Assembly: GCF_009742725.1 (NCBI RefSeq)
Contig: NZ_WPHG01000002.1
Location: 372,001 to 436,000 of the forward strand
Length of the DNA: 64,000 bases
Direction of reading: 5' to 3'
Source: Nitratireductor arenosus
GTDB taxonomy: Bacteria > Pseudomonadota > Alphaproteobacteria > Rhizobiales > Rhizobiaceae
The notes beneath the pieces are model-generated. The model was not told where the DNA came from. It was given only the letters and a program-made list of their open reading frames with translations, and ran no database searches. Numbering within the stretch: the stretch's first letter is position 1; each line of letters opens with the position of its first letter. This document shows, piece by piece, positions 50,106 to 58,874 of the stretch. Made by a program: the position numbers and the translations under genes.

Positions 50106-50489
50106 CTACCGCGCGACGGAAAGCGACAGGCCGGTGCCGCGGCGGATCGCCTCGATGGCGCCGACCATGGCCTGGGAGGTCATATCGCCACGTACCAGAA
50201 TCACGGCGGTTTCGGCGCCGGCCTGCTCCAGGCGGCCGATTTCCACAAGCGCGTCGGCTTCGGTGAGAGGTCGCCCGTTCACGCGCCAGTCCGTCTCCGA
50301 CAGCCGAACGATGATATCGGGGGGCTTGCCGGCGACAGCCTCGCCGGCGCGGCCGCCGGTGATCTCGACCTCGGAGAATTTGGCGAAGGTGGAGGTCAGC
50401 ATGAAAAACAGCAGCAGCAGGAAGATGACGTCGATCAGCGATGTCACGGAGACCGGACGCCGGGGTCGGCGGGCGGTTTCAATGCGCAT
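50106..50489 (-). CDS. exbD: ExbD/TolR-family protein, first copy
   Basis: A 127-residue protein with span SLIDVIFLLLLFFMLTSTF (near 17-35) carrying the Asp needed for proton flow, followed by a periplasmic domain. With ExbB it powers TonB. It overlaps the end of exbB by 11 bp and precedes the second exbD by 5 bp. The Asp here, and its lack in the sister protein, suggests an asymmetric ExbD pair. Confidence 0.92.
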   Translation of the reverse strand: MRIETARRPRRPVSVTSLIDVIFLLLLFFMLTSTFAKFSEVEITGGRAGEAVAGKPPDIIVRLSETDWRVNGRPLTEADALVEIGRLEQAGAETAVILVRGDMTSQAMVGAIEAIRRGTGLSLSVAR

Positions 50490-51192
50490 GGCTTCGTTCC
50501 ACCGCGGCCGGCTGGGCGGCTTCGGGCGTATTTGGTTCCAGCCGGGTGCCGGCCGTGCCGAGTGCCTGCTGCGACAGGAACGCGGTGGTGACGGTCTCGA
50601 TCGCCACGCGCTCGTTTTCGATGCGGGTCTCGAACCAGGTCAGCACCAGCGAAACCGGCATCGCCACGGCAAGGCCGGCCGCCGTCGTCAAAAGAGCGAC
50701 CCAGATGCCGCCGGCCAGGAGGGACGGGTCGACGGCGCTGCCGGCGCCCTGCAACTGCCGGAACGCCTCGATCATGCCGAGCACCGTGCCGAACAGGCCG
50801 AGCAGCGGCGCGATCTGGGCGATGGCGTCGAGCGCGCGCAATCCGCGCTGCAGGTCGTGCAGGCGCGTGACGGCCACACGGCCGATCTCGTCCTCGATCA
50901 CCGCCTTGGACGCGGCACGGTTTGCCGAAAGCCGCATCGCAGTCGCCAATGCGCCGCCAACCGGCGAGGGATCCGTCTCGGCCATCTGGCGGCCATCGCC
51001 GACGCTGCCGTGAACCCACAGATGCAAGGCGCGGTTGGCCACTGCACCGGAACCGACGCGCTCGCGCCAGAACTGGGTCAGCTTGATCAGGATCAGCGCC
51101 AGCGCGAACACCGACAGCACGAGCAGGATGGCCACCACCGGGCCACCGAGCTCGAGAAAGGCGCGCACATCGTCGAGAATGTTGGGCTTCAT
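50479..51192 (-). CDS. exbB: ExbB/TolQ/MotA proton-channel protein
   Basis: A 237-residue inner-membrane protein with three spans: about 15-38, 115-140 and 155-178. LRALDAIAQIAPLLGLFGTVLGMIEAF and WVALLTTAAGLAVAMPVSLV are typical for ExbB/TolQ. The ATG at 51192 lies 4 bp after the end of the secreted-protein gene. It is shorter than ExbB proteins with long N-terminal extensions. It is the pentameric part of the motor for the haem receptor. Confidence 0.93.
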   Translation of the reverse strand: MKPNILDDVRAFLELGGPVVAILLVLSVFALALILIKLTQFWRERVGSGAVANRALHLWVHGSVGDGRQMAETDPSPVGGALATAMRLSANRAASKAVIEDEIGRVAVTRLHDLQRGLRALDAIAQIAPLLGLFGTVLGMIEAFRQLQGAGSAVDPSLLAGGIWVALLTTAAGLAVAMPVSLVLTWFETRIENERVAIETVTTAFLSQQALGTAGTRLEPNTPEAAQPAAVERSHAH

Positions 51193-51196
51193 GGCG

Positions 51197-51646
51197 TCAC
51201 ACTCCGAATTCGATGGCCGTCTTGGTCGCCGGTTCGAGGGCGCGCAGACAGGCCGTCGCATCGACGCCGGCTCCCTCGCACTGGGTGGCGTCGTTGACCA
51301 GCACCCGGCCGACACCGGCACAGTCCACGCCGGGCAGGTCGAACTGCCTGACCTTGGTCTTGCCCTGCGGCAGGGCCTTGAAATCGAGCGTCACCAGCCG
51401 GTCGACCATGCCGGCCTTGTCGAACAGCACGATCTCGAAGGCCGCCTTGTCGAGGGCCGCACCGAGCTGGTTGGCAATCACGAAAGTGAAACGGCAGCCG
51501 CCGTCACCCGGCTCGATCGCGTTCAGCTCCAGTGCGAGCGAGGGGCCCGGCTCGCCCGTTTGAGCGAGGGCCGGGCCGCCCGCGACGGGCGACAGCACAA
51601 GGATCGCGGTCAGAATACGACTTGCGGTCGTCACCCGTTTTTTCAT
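51197..51646 (-). CDS. small secreted protein in the haem operon
   Basis: A 149-residue exported protein with a signal peptide (ILTAILVLSPVAGGPALAQ). The mature domain is beta-rich, with four cysteines (GGCRF, GVDCAG, TQCEG, TACLR) likely forming two disulfides, and reads FTFVIANQLGAALDKAAFEIVLFDKAGMVDRLVTLDFKALPQGKTKVRQFDLPG. Such proteins are found next to haem receptor genes in Hyphomicrobiales, but I know no function. It lies 2 bp after the receptor stop, between receptor and exbB, so a periplasmic role in haem transfer is possible. Confidence 0.75.
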   Translation of the reverse strand: MKKRVTTASRILTAILVLSPVAGGPALAQTGEPGPSLALELNAIEPGDGGCRFTFVIANQLGAALDKAAFEIVLFDKAGMVDRLVTLDFKALPQGKTKVRQFDLPGVDCAGVGRVLVNDATQCEGAGVDATACLRALEPATKTAIEFGV

Positions 51647-51648
51647 CG

Positions 51649-53805
51649 TTACCATCCGAACTGCTTGCTGAGGGAAAGCTTGAACGTGCGGCCCTTGGCT
51701 GCGTCGTTGTGCAGGAACTCCTTAAACTCGGTGTCGAAAAGATTGTCGACACCGAATTCGGCTTCCCAGCCGGCGAACTGGTCGTCCTGGGGCGTCCAGC
51801 TCACGAAAACGTCGTGCACGTCGAAGCTGTCGGCGAACCGTGTCGAGGTGCCTGTCCAGTTTGCCTGCGAGGAGCGCAGGGCGGGATCCTGCGGCGCGGC
51901 GACCACGCGTGCCTTCCAGCCAAACCTGAGGTCGTGCTGCGGCAGCTTGCCGCCGAGCGTGAAGGCCAGCTCGTGCGGGGCGACCGTGGTCAGATAGGCG
52001 CCGGTCGTCTGGTCCTTGCCGACGACGTGCGAATAACCGGCATTGGCGAAGATGAAGTCCGATTCGTAGGCGAGTTCGACCTCGAAGCCGTAGATACGCG
52101 CCTTGTCGATATTGACGTAGCCGGGCAGGGCGTTCGGCCCGGGACGGAGCGCCGGATTGAGGCTGATCAGGTCGCTGATGTCGTTGTAGAAGCCGGTCGT
52201 CTTCAACTGCACGCCGTCGCCCGGCTGAAAAATGTCGTAGCCCGACAGCGCAAAGCCGATCTCGTAATTGTTCGAGGCTTCCTTGTTCAGGTCGAGGCTG
52301 GGCAGGAAGGAATTGCGCGAGCCGCCAGTCGAAAACACCTCATCGAGCGTGGCGAAGCGTTCGGTATGGGCGATCGAGCCGAACACGGCGACATGGTCGT
52401 TGAAGCGGTAGTGGGCGGCGATCTTGGGCGAGACGGCGGTGTCGGTGTCGGAGGCGGTCAGCCCGGTGCTCGTGCCCGGCGACAGACGGTGCCAGTCCAG
52501 CCGGACGCCGGGAATGATCGTCAGACGCTCGTCCCAGATGAATTCGTTCTGCACGAACAGGCCGGTCTTCAGGTCGGTGCCTTCTGGATGGAAATTGATG
52601 CCGCCCGGCGTGCCGGCCAGCGTCATCGGCTCGGCGGTGCGGACCTGGTAGGCGGTCTGCCAGCCATAGGTGAGAAAGTTCTCCCAGTTCTCGCCGCGCC
52701 ACTCGCTGGTGTTTTGCACGTTGAACTGCCAGGTCCGGTAGCCGTATTCGGTGTCGCAGAACAAAAGGCTTGTCGCGCAGGTCAGCCCGAACATCGGGTT
52801 GCCGGTTGCGTCGGTCTGGTCGACCTTGGTGTCGGAATAGGAGGCCGAAACCTTCAGGTCGAGCCAGTCATTGTCGCTGAACGGATTTTCGTAGGAAACG
52901 ACGCCGGTGCGGTCGACGACGTGGCGGTCGACCGTGCCGAACAGCGATTCGGTGCCGACCTGGGCATAATCCTGATCGTCGGCATCCGAATCCCACTGCT
53001 GGTAGGAGAGCCTGAGCCGGCCTTCCTCGCCGACATTGAACGTGCCCTTGGCAAGACCCGACCAGGCGGAAAAGTCGGAGCTGCGGATTTCGGTGCCGTT
53101 GCCGGTGACATAGGGATCGGCGCGGCGGAAATTGCCCGACAGCAGGAATTCGGCGTCGGCGCTCATGCGCTGGGCAAACACCACCGAGCCGAGCCAGCCG
53201 TTACGGTTGGAATTGAAGCCGCCCTTCAGGCGGAGCGCGCCGGTGTCGCCGTCGGCGATGAAGTCGGAGGCGTCCTTGGTGACGAAATTGATCACCCCGC
53301 CAAGCGCGCCCGAGCCGTAGAGCGTCGAGGAAGCCGGTCCGCGCAGCACCTCGACTTTCTTGTAGAGCTCGGGATCGGAGAAAAAGCCGCCCATGCGATA
53401 CTGTTCGTAGAATTTGGTCGCGCCATCGACGGTGACGATGATGCGGCCTTCCTCGCCGGCCGATTCGGGCGCGCCGATCCCGCGGATGTTGAAGGTCTGG
53501 CCGAACACGCGGTCGGAGCCGGAGGTGTTGACGCCGGGGATACGTTTCAGGACATCGCCAACGGTCGTCGCCTGTTCCTGATCGATATCTTCCTGCTCGA
53601 CGACACTGACGGATTGCGGGGTGTCGATGGCAATTTTTTCGACGCCGGCGCCAAGCACGAGACGCTGCAGCAGCGTCACGCGCCCTTGCTTGTCGGCGAC
53701 ATTCGTTTGCGCGCCGTCTTGGGCATGCGTCACGCTGGCCGTCGCGACCGCGACGACGGCGGCACTCCCCAAAAGACAAAATACGTTACGAGACACGAGC
53801 CCCAT
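51649..53805 (-). CDS. hmuR: TonB-dependent haem/haemoglobin receptor
   Basis: A 718-residue outer-membrane receptor. From the ATG at 53805 (with an AGGAG ribosome site) it has a signal peptide ending THAQ near 29, a TonB-box/plug region (IAIDTPQSVSVVEQEDIDQEQATTVGDVLKRIPGV, RGPASSTLYGSGALGGVINFVTKDA) and a 22-strand barrel ending LSLSKQFGW. The receptor family is TonB-hemoglobin/transferrin/lactoferrin. It is first in the minus-strand operon with secreted protein, exbB, exbD, exbD, tonB and the haem monooxygenase. The intergenic IRO box suggests RirA repression. Confidence 0.92.
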   Translation of the reverse strand: MGLVSRNVFCLLGSAAVVAVATASVTHAQDGAQTNVADKQGRVTLLQRLVLGAGVEKIAIDTPQSVSVVEQEDIDQEQATTVGDVLKRIPGVNTSGSDRVFGQTFNIRGIGAPESAGEEGRIIVTVDGATKFYEQYRMGGFFSDPELYKKVEVLRGPASSTLYGSGALGGVINFVTKDASDFIADGDTGALRLKGGFNSNRNGWLGSVVFAQRMSADAEFLLSGNFRRADPYVTGNGTEIRSSDFSAWSGLAKGTFNVGEEGRLRLSYQQWDSDADDQDYAQVGTESLFGTVDRHVVDRTGVVSYENPFSDNDWLDLKVSASYSDTKVDQTDATGNPMFGLTCATSLLFCDTEYGYRTWQFNVQNTSEWRGENWENFLTYGWQTAYQVRTAEPMTLAGTPGGINFHPEGTDLKTGLFVQNEFIWDERLTIIPGVRLDWHRLSPGTSTGLTASDTDTAVSPKIAAHYRFNDHVAVFGSIAHTERFATLDEVFSTGGSRNSFLPSLDLNKEASNNYEIGFALSGYDIFQPGDGVQLKTTGFYNDISDLISLNPALRPGPNALPGYVNIDKARIYGFEVELAYESDFIFANAGYSHVVGKDQTTGAYLTTVAPHELAFTLGGKLPQHDLRFGWKARVVAAPQDPALRSSQANWTGTSTRFADSFDVHDVFVSWTPQDDQFAGWEAEFGVDNLFDTEFKEFLHNDAAKGRTFKLSLSKQFGW

Positions 53806-53927
53806 CACCCAACTCCTGATTCCATAGGCTGAGATGCTGGCTGGCCCGGGGCTTGCTCGCATGTGATTGTTCTTGCCGGGCTTTAAACTTGAATTTCAAA
53901 CTCCGGTATTGCGCTTCGTAATTAACC

Positions 53928-53942
53928 TGACTAAAGCTGTCA
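53928..53942. promoter_or_regulatory. RirA iron-responsive (IRO) box
   Basis: TGA-CTAAAGCTG-TCA matches the rhizobial IRO consensus TGA-N9-TCA and lies in the 210 bp between the divergent receptor and hemP genes, 123 bp and 74 bp from their starts. rirA is 4 kb away. The position suits control of both haem operons by iron. Confidence 0.6.
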
Positions 53943-54015
53943 AGAAATCAATCGACCGTTTCACGACGCCCAGCCAGCTCCTCTGCAAGCCCGGCGCGAA
54001 TGGAGGCTCTGTGAC

Positions 54016-54228
54016 GTGAACACCGATCGCGCAAAAATCGATTCGCCTGGATACAGGCCCCATGCCGCCCTTCGACCGGGCGCCGACACGGGCAGCCAGA
54101 AATCGCTGCCGCGCACCGTGACCAGCGAAGCCCTGTTCGACGGGGCTCAGGAAATCGGCATCGAGCACGGCGACGCGCTCTACCGGTTGAAAATCACCCG
54201 CCAGGGCAAACTCATTCTCAACAAATAG
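54016..54228 (+). CDS. hemP: haemin uptake protein HemP/HmuP
   Basis: A 70-residue protein starting at GTG (54016) with a GGAGG ribosome site 9 bp upstream. The C-terminal half is the HemP domain: VTSEALFDGAQEIGIEHGDALYRLKITRQGKLILNK. In rhizobia HmuP is needed for haem uptake, as a co-activator of receptor expression. It is the first gene of the hmuSTUV operon, 9 bp before hmuS. Confidence 0.93.
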   Translation: MNTDRAKIDSPGYRPHAALRPGADTGSQKSLPRTVTSEALFDGAQEIGIEHGDALYRLKITRQGKLILNK

Positions 54229-54237
54229 GGGCGGGCC

Positions 54238-55317
54238 ATGAACGTCAGCACGACCATGAATGTAGACACGAAAACAACGCCGGCCGATATCCGCCAGACG
54301 CGGATCGACAATCCCAAGCTGCGCGAGCGCGATCTGGCCGAGCGGCTTGGGATCAGCGAAGCCGAATTGGTCGCGGCCCATTGCGGCCACGGCGTGCGGC
54401 GCATCGCCCCCGATCTCGACAGGCTTCTGGCCGGACTCGGCGCGCTCGGCGAAGTGATGGCGCTGACGCGCAATGAAAGCGCGGTGCACGAAAAGATCGG
54501 CCCCTACGACAAACCGGTGCCCGGCAAGCATGCGGCGATGCTTTTGGGCAAGGACATCGATTTGCGGCTGTTTCCGCGCCATTTCGTGCATGGGTTCGCG
54601 GTCGAAAAGCGCGACGAGACCAATGTGCGGCGCAGCCTGCAGTTTTTCGACGCCCACGGCGATGCCGTTCACAAGATCCATCTGCGTCCGGCCTCCGACG
54701 TCAACGCCTACGAGGGACTGGTCGCAACCCTGCTTTCCGACGATCAGACCGCCTCGGTCGCGATCGCGCCGCCGCCCGCCACCGGTGGGGCGGAGCCGAC
54801 CGACACGCCAGTCGATACCGACGCGCTGCGCACGCGCTGGGCGGATATGCGCGACGTGCATCAGTTCATCGGCATTTTGCGCGACCTGAAATTGACGCGG
54901 CGGCGCGCCGTCGAACTGGTCGGGCGGGATTTCGCCTATCGGCTCGACAATGAAGCCGTGGCGGCGATGATGCATGAGGCCGCGCGCATTGCGCTGCCGA
55001 TCATGTGTTTCGTCGGCAGCCGCGGCTGTATCCAGATTCATTCCGGGCCGATCCGCACGCTGAAGCCGATGGGCCCCTGGCTCAACGTCATGGATCCGAG
55101 CTTTCACCTGCATTTGCGCACCGACCACATCAGCGATGCGTGGGCGGTGAAAAAGCCGACCAAGGACGGTCATGTCACCTCGATCGAGGCGTATGACGCC
55201 CGGGGAAGCCTGATCATCCAGTTTTTCGGCCAGCGCGAGGAAGGCACTGTCGAGCGCACCGCGTGGCGTTCGCTGGTCGCCGACCTTCCCGCTTATGCCC
55301 AGTCCACAGCCGCGTGA
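54238..55317 (+). CDS. hmuS: haemin-degrading/trafficking factor HmuS
   Basis: A 359-residue cytoplasmic haem-binding protein of the HmuS/ChuS/HemS family with two repeated halves. LRERDLAERLGISEAELVAAHCG and ALTRNESAVHEKIGPYDK are N-half signatures; FVGSRGCIQIHSGPI, MGPWLNVMDPSFHLHLRTDHISDAWAVKKPTKDG are C-half signatures. It receives haem from the ABC transporter and passes it on or breaks it down. The start at 54238 has GGGGCGGG upstream. Confidence 0.95.
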   Translation: MNVSTTMNVDTKTTPADIRQTRIDNPKLRERDLAERLGISEAELVAAHCGHGVRRIAPDLDRLLAGLGALGEVMALTRNESAVHEKIGPYDKPVPGKHAAMLLGKDIDLRLFPRHFVHGFAVEKRDETNVRRSLQFFDAHGDAVHKIHLRPASDVNAYEGLVATLLSDDQTASVAIAPPPATGGAEPTDTPVDTDALRTRWADMRDVHQFIGILRDLKLTRRRAVELVGRDFAYRLDNEAVAAMMHEAARIALPIMCFVGSRGCIQIHSGPIRTLKPMGPWLNVMDPSFHLHLRTDHISDAWAVKKPTKDGHVTSIEAYDARGSLIIQFFGQREEGTVERTAWRSLVADLPAYAQSTAA

Positions 55318-55328
55318 GGAGCAAGCCC

Positions 55329-56252
55329 ATGAAGACCTGGAATTCGCGCCGCAGCCTGTTGCGCGCCGGCGCCTGCCTGTTGACCGCGGCGCTGACGATG
55401 GCCCCGCTTGTCGCGCCGCGGCCAGGCGGGCATGCGCAGGCCTCCGAAACCGCCGCGCTCGCCGACAGCGAACGGCTGGTGTCGATCGGCGGCTCGGTGA
55501 CGGAGATCATCTATGAACTCGGCGAGCAGGGCCGGCTGGTGGCGCGCGATTCGACCGGGCAATATCCCCCGGCGGCGATCGCGCTACCCGACGTCGGTTA
55601 TATGCGCCGGCTGTCGCCCGAAGGCGTGCTGTCGGTCGATCCCGACGCCATCCTGGCCTTGGAGGGCAGCGGCCCGCCCGAGGCGATCGATGTGCTCGAA
55701 AAGGCGCGCGTGCCGATGGTGATGGTGCCCGAGCGGTTCGACGGCGAGGGGATCTTGGCCAAGATTCGCAGCATCGGCAAGGCGCTCGGTGTCGAGGATA
55801 AGGCCACTGCGCTGGTTGACAAGGTGGGCGGCGAACTGGAGGCCGCGCGGCAATTGACGGCCGACATTGCTCCGCGCAAGCGGGTTTTGTTCGTGCTGAG
55901 CCTGCAGGGCGGCAAGATCCTGGCCGCTGGCGCCGACACGGCAGCAAGCGGCATCGTCGCGCTTGCCGGCGCCGAAAACGCGGTGTCGGGGTTCGAAGGT
56001 TACAAGCAACTGACCGACGAGGCGGTGATCGAGGCACAACCCGATGTCGTCCTGATGATGGCGCGCGGCGACGATCTCGAGATTTCGGAACAGGAACTGT
56101 TCGCGCATCCGGCGATCGCCCAGACGCCGGCGGGGACGAACCGGCAGCTTGTGCGCATGGACGGGCTTTATCTGCTCGGCTTCGGACCGCGTACCGCTGC
56201 GGCCGCGCGCGATCTGGCGCTCCGCCTTTACGGCGATCGTGTCTCCAACTGA
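55329..56252 (+). CDS. hmuT: haem ABC transporter, substrate-binding protein HmuT
   Basis: A 307-residue periplasmic haem-binding protein of the type III class. It has a Tat-like/Sec signal (RRSLLRAGACLLTAALTMAP) and motifs ERLVSIGGSVTEIIYELGEQGRLVARDSTGQYP, VGYMRRLSPEGVLSVDPDAILALEGSGPPEA, and LAGAENAVSGFEGYKQLTDEAV. It delivers haem to HmuUV. It lies 11 bp after hmuS. Confidence 0.95.
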   Translation: MKTWNSRRSLLRAGACLLTAALTMAPLVAPRPGGHAQASETAALADSERLVSIGGSVTEIIYELGEQGRLVARDSTGQYPPAAIALPDVGYMRRLSPEGVLSVDPDAILALEGSGPPEAIDVLEKARVPMVMVPERFDGEGILAKIRSIGKALGVEDKATALVDKVGGELEAARQLTADIAPRKRVLFVLSLQGGKILAAGADTAASGIVALAGAENAVSGFEGYKQLTDEAVIEAQPDVVLMMARGDDLEISEQELFAHPAIAQTPAGTNRQLVRMDGLYLLGFGPRTAAAARDLALRLYGDRVSN

Positions 56253-56262
56253 CGGCGTGGCG

Positions 56263-57366
56263 ATGTCTCAGTCGACCGCTGCGATGCCCGTAGGCGTGCA
56301 CGAACAAGGCGGCGCGGGCGACCGGTCGTCCCGTGCGCGCCTTGCCCTTGTCGTGCTGAGCGTTCTCCTGGCCGCGACCGTGGTCGCCAGTCTGGGTTAT
56401 GGCGCGTCGGATGCCTCGATTTGGGGTGTGGTTGCCGATCTCGCCGCGCGTGCGCGCGGCGGCGAGGCCGCGATGTCGTTGCGCGACCAGGTGATTGTTT
56501 ATGACATTCGCCTGCCGCGCACGATCCTGGGGCTTCTGATCGGGGCCGCGCTCGCCGTCTCGGGCGCGGTGATGCAAGGGCTGTTCCGCAACCCGCTGGC
56601 CGATCCGGGCCTAGTGGGCGTGTCCGCCGGTGCGAGCCTGGGAGCGGTATCTGTCATCGTTTTGGGCGGCTCGACGTTGGCGCCGCTGGTCGCGGTGTTC
56701 GGCCTCTACGCGCTGCCGGCGGCCGCTTTCGCCGGCGGGCTGGTGGTGACGTTGTCGCTCTACCGCATCTCGACGCGCAGCGGCCGGACCTCGGTCGCGA
56801 CCATGCTGTTGGCCGGCATCGCGCTCGGCGCCCTGGCGATGGCGTTTACCGGCGTGCTGATCTTCATGGCCGACGACCGGCAGTTGCGCGACCTCACCTT
56901 CTGGACCCTGGGATCGCTGGCCGGGGCGACCTGGGCCAAGATCGCCGCCGCCGGCCCGGTGATCGTGCTGGCGCTGGCGGCCACGCCCTTTGTCGCGCGC
57001 GGGCTCAACGCGTTGGCGCTCGGCGAGGCGACCGCCCACCATATCGGCGTGCCCGTGCAACGGCTGAAGAACGTTTCGATTGTCGGTGTGGCTGCGGCGG
57101 TGGGCGCGTCGGTTGCCGTTTCCGGCGGCATCGGCTTCGTCGGCATCGTGGTGCCGCATCTGCTCAGGCTCCTGATCGGACCGGACAACCGCTACCTGCT
57201 GCCGGCCTCGGCACTTTTGGGCGCAAGCCTGCTGCTTGCGGCCGACGCCGTCAGCCGCACCATCGTCGCGCCGGCCGAACTGCCGATCGGCATCGTGACC
57301 GCGGCCGTCGGCGCGCCGTTCTTCCTGTGGATCCTGCTGCGCCGGCGCGGGCTCCTCGACCTCTAA
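56263..57366 (+). CDS. hmuU: haem ABC transporter, permease HmuU
   Basis: A 367-residue FecCD-type permease with about ten membrane spans. RLPRTILGLLIGAALAVSGAVMQGLFRNPLADPGLVGVSAGA is the family hallmark; GGIGFVGIVVPHLLRLLIGPDNRYLLPASALLGASLL marks the coupling region. The ATG at 56263 is 10 bp after the hmuT stop; a GTG overlapping that stop is a possible earlier start. It pairs with HmuV. Confidence 0.95.
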   Translation: MSQSTAAMPVGVHEQGGAGDRSSRARLALVVLSVLLAATVVASLGYGASDASIWGVVADLAARARGGEAAMSLRDQVIVYDIRLPRTILGLLIGAALAVSGAVMQGLFRNPLADPGLVGVSAGASLGAVSVIVLGGSTLAPLVAVFGLYALPAAAFAGGLVVTLSLYRISTRSGRTSVATMLLAGIALGALAMAFTGVLIFMADDRQLRDLTFWTLGSLAGATWAKIAAAGPVIVLALAATPFVARGLNALALGEATAHHIGVPVQRLKNVSIVGVAAAVGASVAVSGGIGFVGIVVPHLLRLLIGPDNRYLLPASALLGASLLLAADAVSRTIVAPAELPIGIVTAAVGAPFFLWILLRRRGLLDL

Positions 57367-57382
57367 ACACGGATGCTACTCA

Positions 57383-58174
57383 ATGATCAAGGCACGCAAT
57401 GTTTCGGTCTCGATCGGCCGCAAGCGCATCGTTTCCGGCGCCGATCTCGAGGCGCCGGCGGGTACGCTGGTGGCGATCGTCGGGCCGAACGGATCGGGTA
57501 AGACCACGTTTTTGCGGGCGTTGTCGGCCGACCTTGCCTATGAGGGCGAGATCGGCATTAACGGTCACGACCTGGCGGGCCTGAAACCCTATCAGCTTGC
57601 CGGCATGAGGGCCGTCCTGCCGCAGGCGACGGCCCTGTCGTTTCCCTTCACCGTGCGCGAGGTGGTGGGGCTGGGACTTTCGGGCGGCAGGTCCGGCGCA
57701 CTGGCCGGCGAACAGCAACACCTGCCCGAACGGGCGCTCGCCAGGGTCGATCTCGACGGGTTCGCCGGCCGTTTTTACCAGGAGCTTTCAGGTGGCGAGC
57801 AGCAGCGCGTCCAGCTCGCGCGCGTGTTATGCCAGGTCTGGGCGCCGGTGCTGGAGGGGCGGCCGCGCTACCTGTTCCTGGACGAACCCGTCTCCAGCCT
57901 CGACATCAAGCACCAGCTCGTCATCATGCGCATCGCGCGCGACTTTGCGGCACGCGGCGGCGGGGTGATCGCCATTCTGCACGACCTCAACCTGGCCGCG
58001 ATGTTCGCCGACCGGATCGTCGTCATGCATCGCGGGCGCGTGGCCGCGACCGGCACGCCGCAAGACGTGCTGAGCGACGGGCTGATGTCGCGTGTGTTCG
58101 AGTGTGAGCTCAGGGTCTGCGTGCCGCCGGAGGCGGGCCTGCCTTATGTATTGCCGCACGCCGCCTCGCTGTAA
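57383..58174 (+). CDS. hmuV: haem ABC transporter, ATP-binding protein HmuV
   Basis: A 263-residue ATPase: Walker A GPNGSGKTT (near 37), the Q-loop LPQATAL, signature LSGGEQQRVQLARVL (near 143), Walker B RYLFLDEPVSSLD (near 168) and the switch His in AILHDLNL. It powers haem import. It is last in the operon and ends 98 bp before the convergent rirA gene, with no obvious terminator hairpin. Confidence 0.95.
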   Translation: MIKARNVSVSIGRKRIVSGADLEAPAGTLVAIVGPNGSGKTTFLRALSADLAYEGEIGINGHDLAGLKPYQLAGMRAVLPQATALSFPFTVREVVGLGLSGGRSGALAGEQQHLPERALARVDLDGFAGRFYQELSGGEQQRVQLARVLCQVWAPVLEGRPRYLFLDEPVSSLDIKHQLVIMRIARDFAARGGGVIAILHDLNLAAMFADRIVVMHRGRVAATGTPQDVLSDGLMSRVFECELRVCVPPEAGLPYVLPHAASL

Positions 58175-58272
58175 GCAATTCGACGGGTCGGCATAGGACG
58201 GGCCGTTCGTTCACTCGCCGGCTATTTTCGGACGCGCGTTGGTTGTTCTTGGCTGCGACGCGGAAACGCGGA

Positions 58273-58734
58273 TCAGTTGATGGCGGCGCGCACTTCGGGC
58301 AGCGCGATGCCCAGCCTGACCTGCATGGCGGGGCTGTCGTTGACCAGATCGGCGATGCTGTGGCGCCCCAGAACCTCGAAAAACGCACCGAGCGCCTCGC
58401 GCAGGGCGCTGTTGAGGGCGCAGGAGTCAATTAGCGGACAGTCGGCCGTGTCGTTTTCGAAACACTCGGCCATGGCGAAACTTTCCTCGGTGACGCGCAC
58501 GACGTCGAACAAGGTGATCTCCTCGGCCGGCCTGGCGAGTTTGACGCCGCCCTTGCGGCCGCGCACCGTGGTGACCAGCTTGTGCTCTACCAAGGGCTGC
58601 AGGATCTTGAACAAAAACAGTTCCGACACCGTATAGGCTGCGGCGATTTCGGGGATACGGCTGAGCTGGCCGTCATTGGCCGCGCAATACATCAGGATAC
58701 GCACAGCGTAGTTGGTCTGACGGGTAAGCCTCAT
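58273..58734 (-). CDS. rirA: Rrf2-family iron regulator RirA
   Basis: A 153-residue Rrf2 protein, the main iron-responsive repressor of rhizobia. It begins MRLTRQTNYAVRILMYCAAND as RirA does. Cys91, Cys99 and Cys105 (AECFEN, ADCPLIDSCALNS) are the exact positions of the iron-sulfur ligands known for RirA. When iron is enough it represses uptake genes such as hmu. The gene lies next to the hmu operon it should control, and an Irr-type motif 50 bp upstream of its start suggests that Irr in turn represses it when iron is short. Confidence 0.95.
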   Translation of the reverse strand: MRLTRQTNYAVRILMYCAANDGQLSRIPEIAAAYTVSELFLFKILQPLVEHKLVTTVRGRKGGVKLARPAEEITLFDVVRVTEESFAMAECFENDTADCPLIDSCALNSALREALGAFFEVLGRHSIADLVNDSPAMQVRLGIALPEVRAAIN

Positions 58735-58783
58735 GATCGTCCTCTTCGGGATCGCCGCCGGTACGCGGCTTGTCCTCCCCTTG

Positions 58784-58800
58784 TTTAGAAGGATTCCAAA
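58784..58800. promoter_or_regulatory. Irr-type ICE motif in front of rirA
   Basis: TTTAGAA-GGA-TTCCAAA, matching TTTAGAA-N3-TTCTAAA at 13 of 14 fixed positions, 50 bp upstream of the rirA start. Irr represses rirA through such a site in Agrobacterium, as I recall. A near-IRO element (TGA-N9-TCC, 58830-58844) lies beyond. Confidence 0.65.
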
Positions 58801-58874
58801 TCGGACGCTAGGGCAAAGCGAAAAATACCTGAACTTTTTTGTCCAGTATTGTGGCGGCGCTGGCGATGACAGCC

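Noticed and set aside
51532-53832. A 766-codon plus-strand open frame opposite the haem receptor
   Set aside because: The receptor reading has signal peptide, plug and barrel motifs; the opposite frame has no family similarity.
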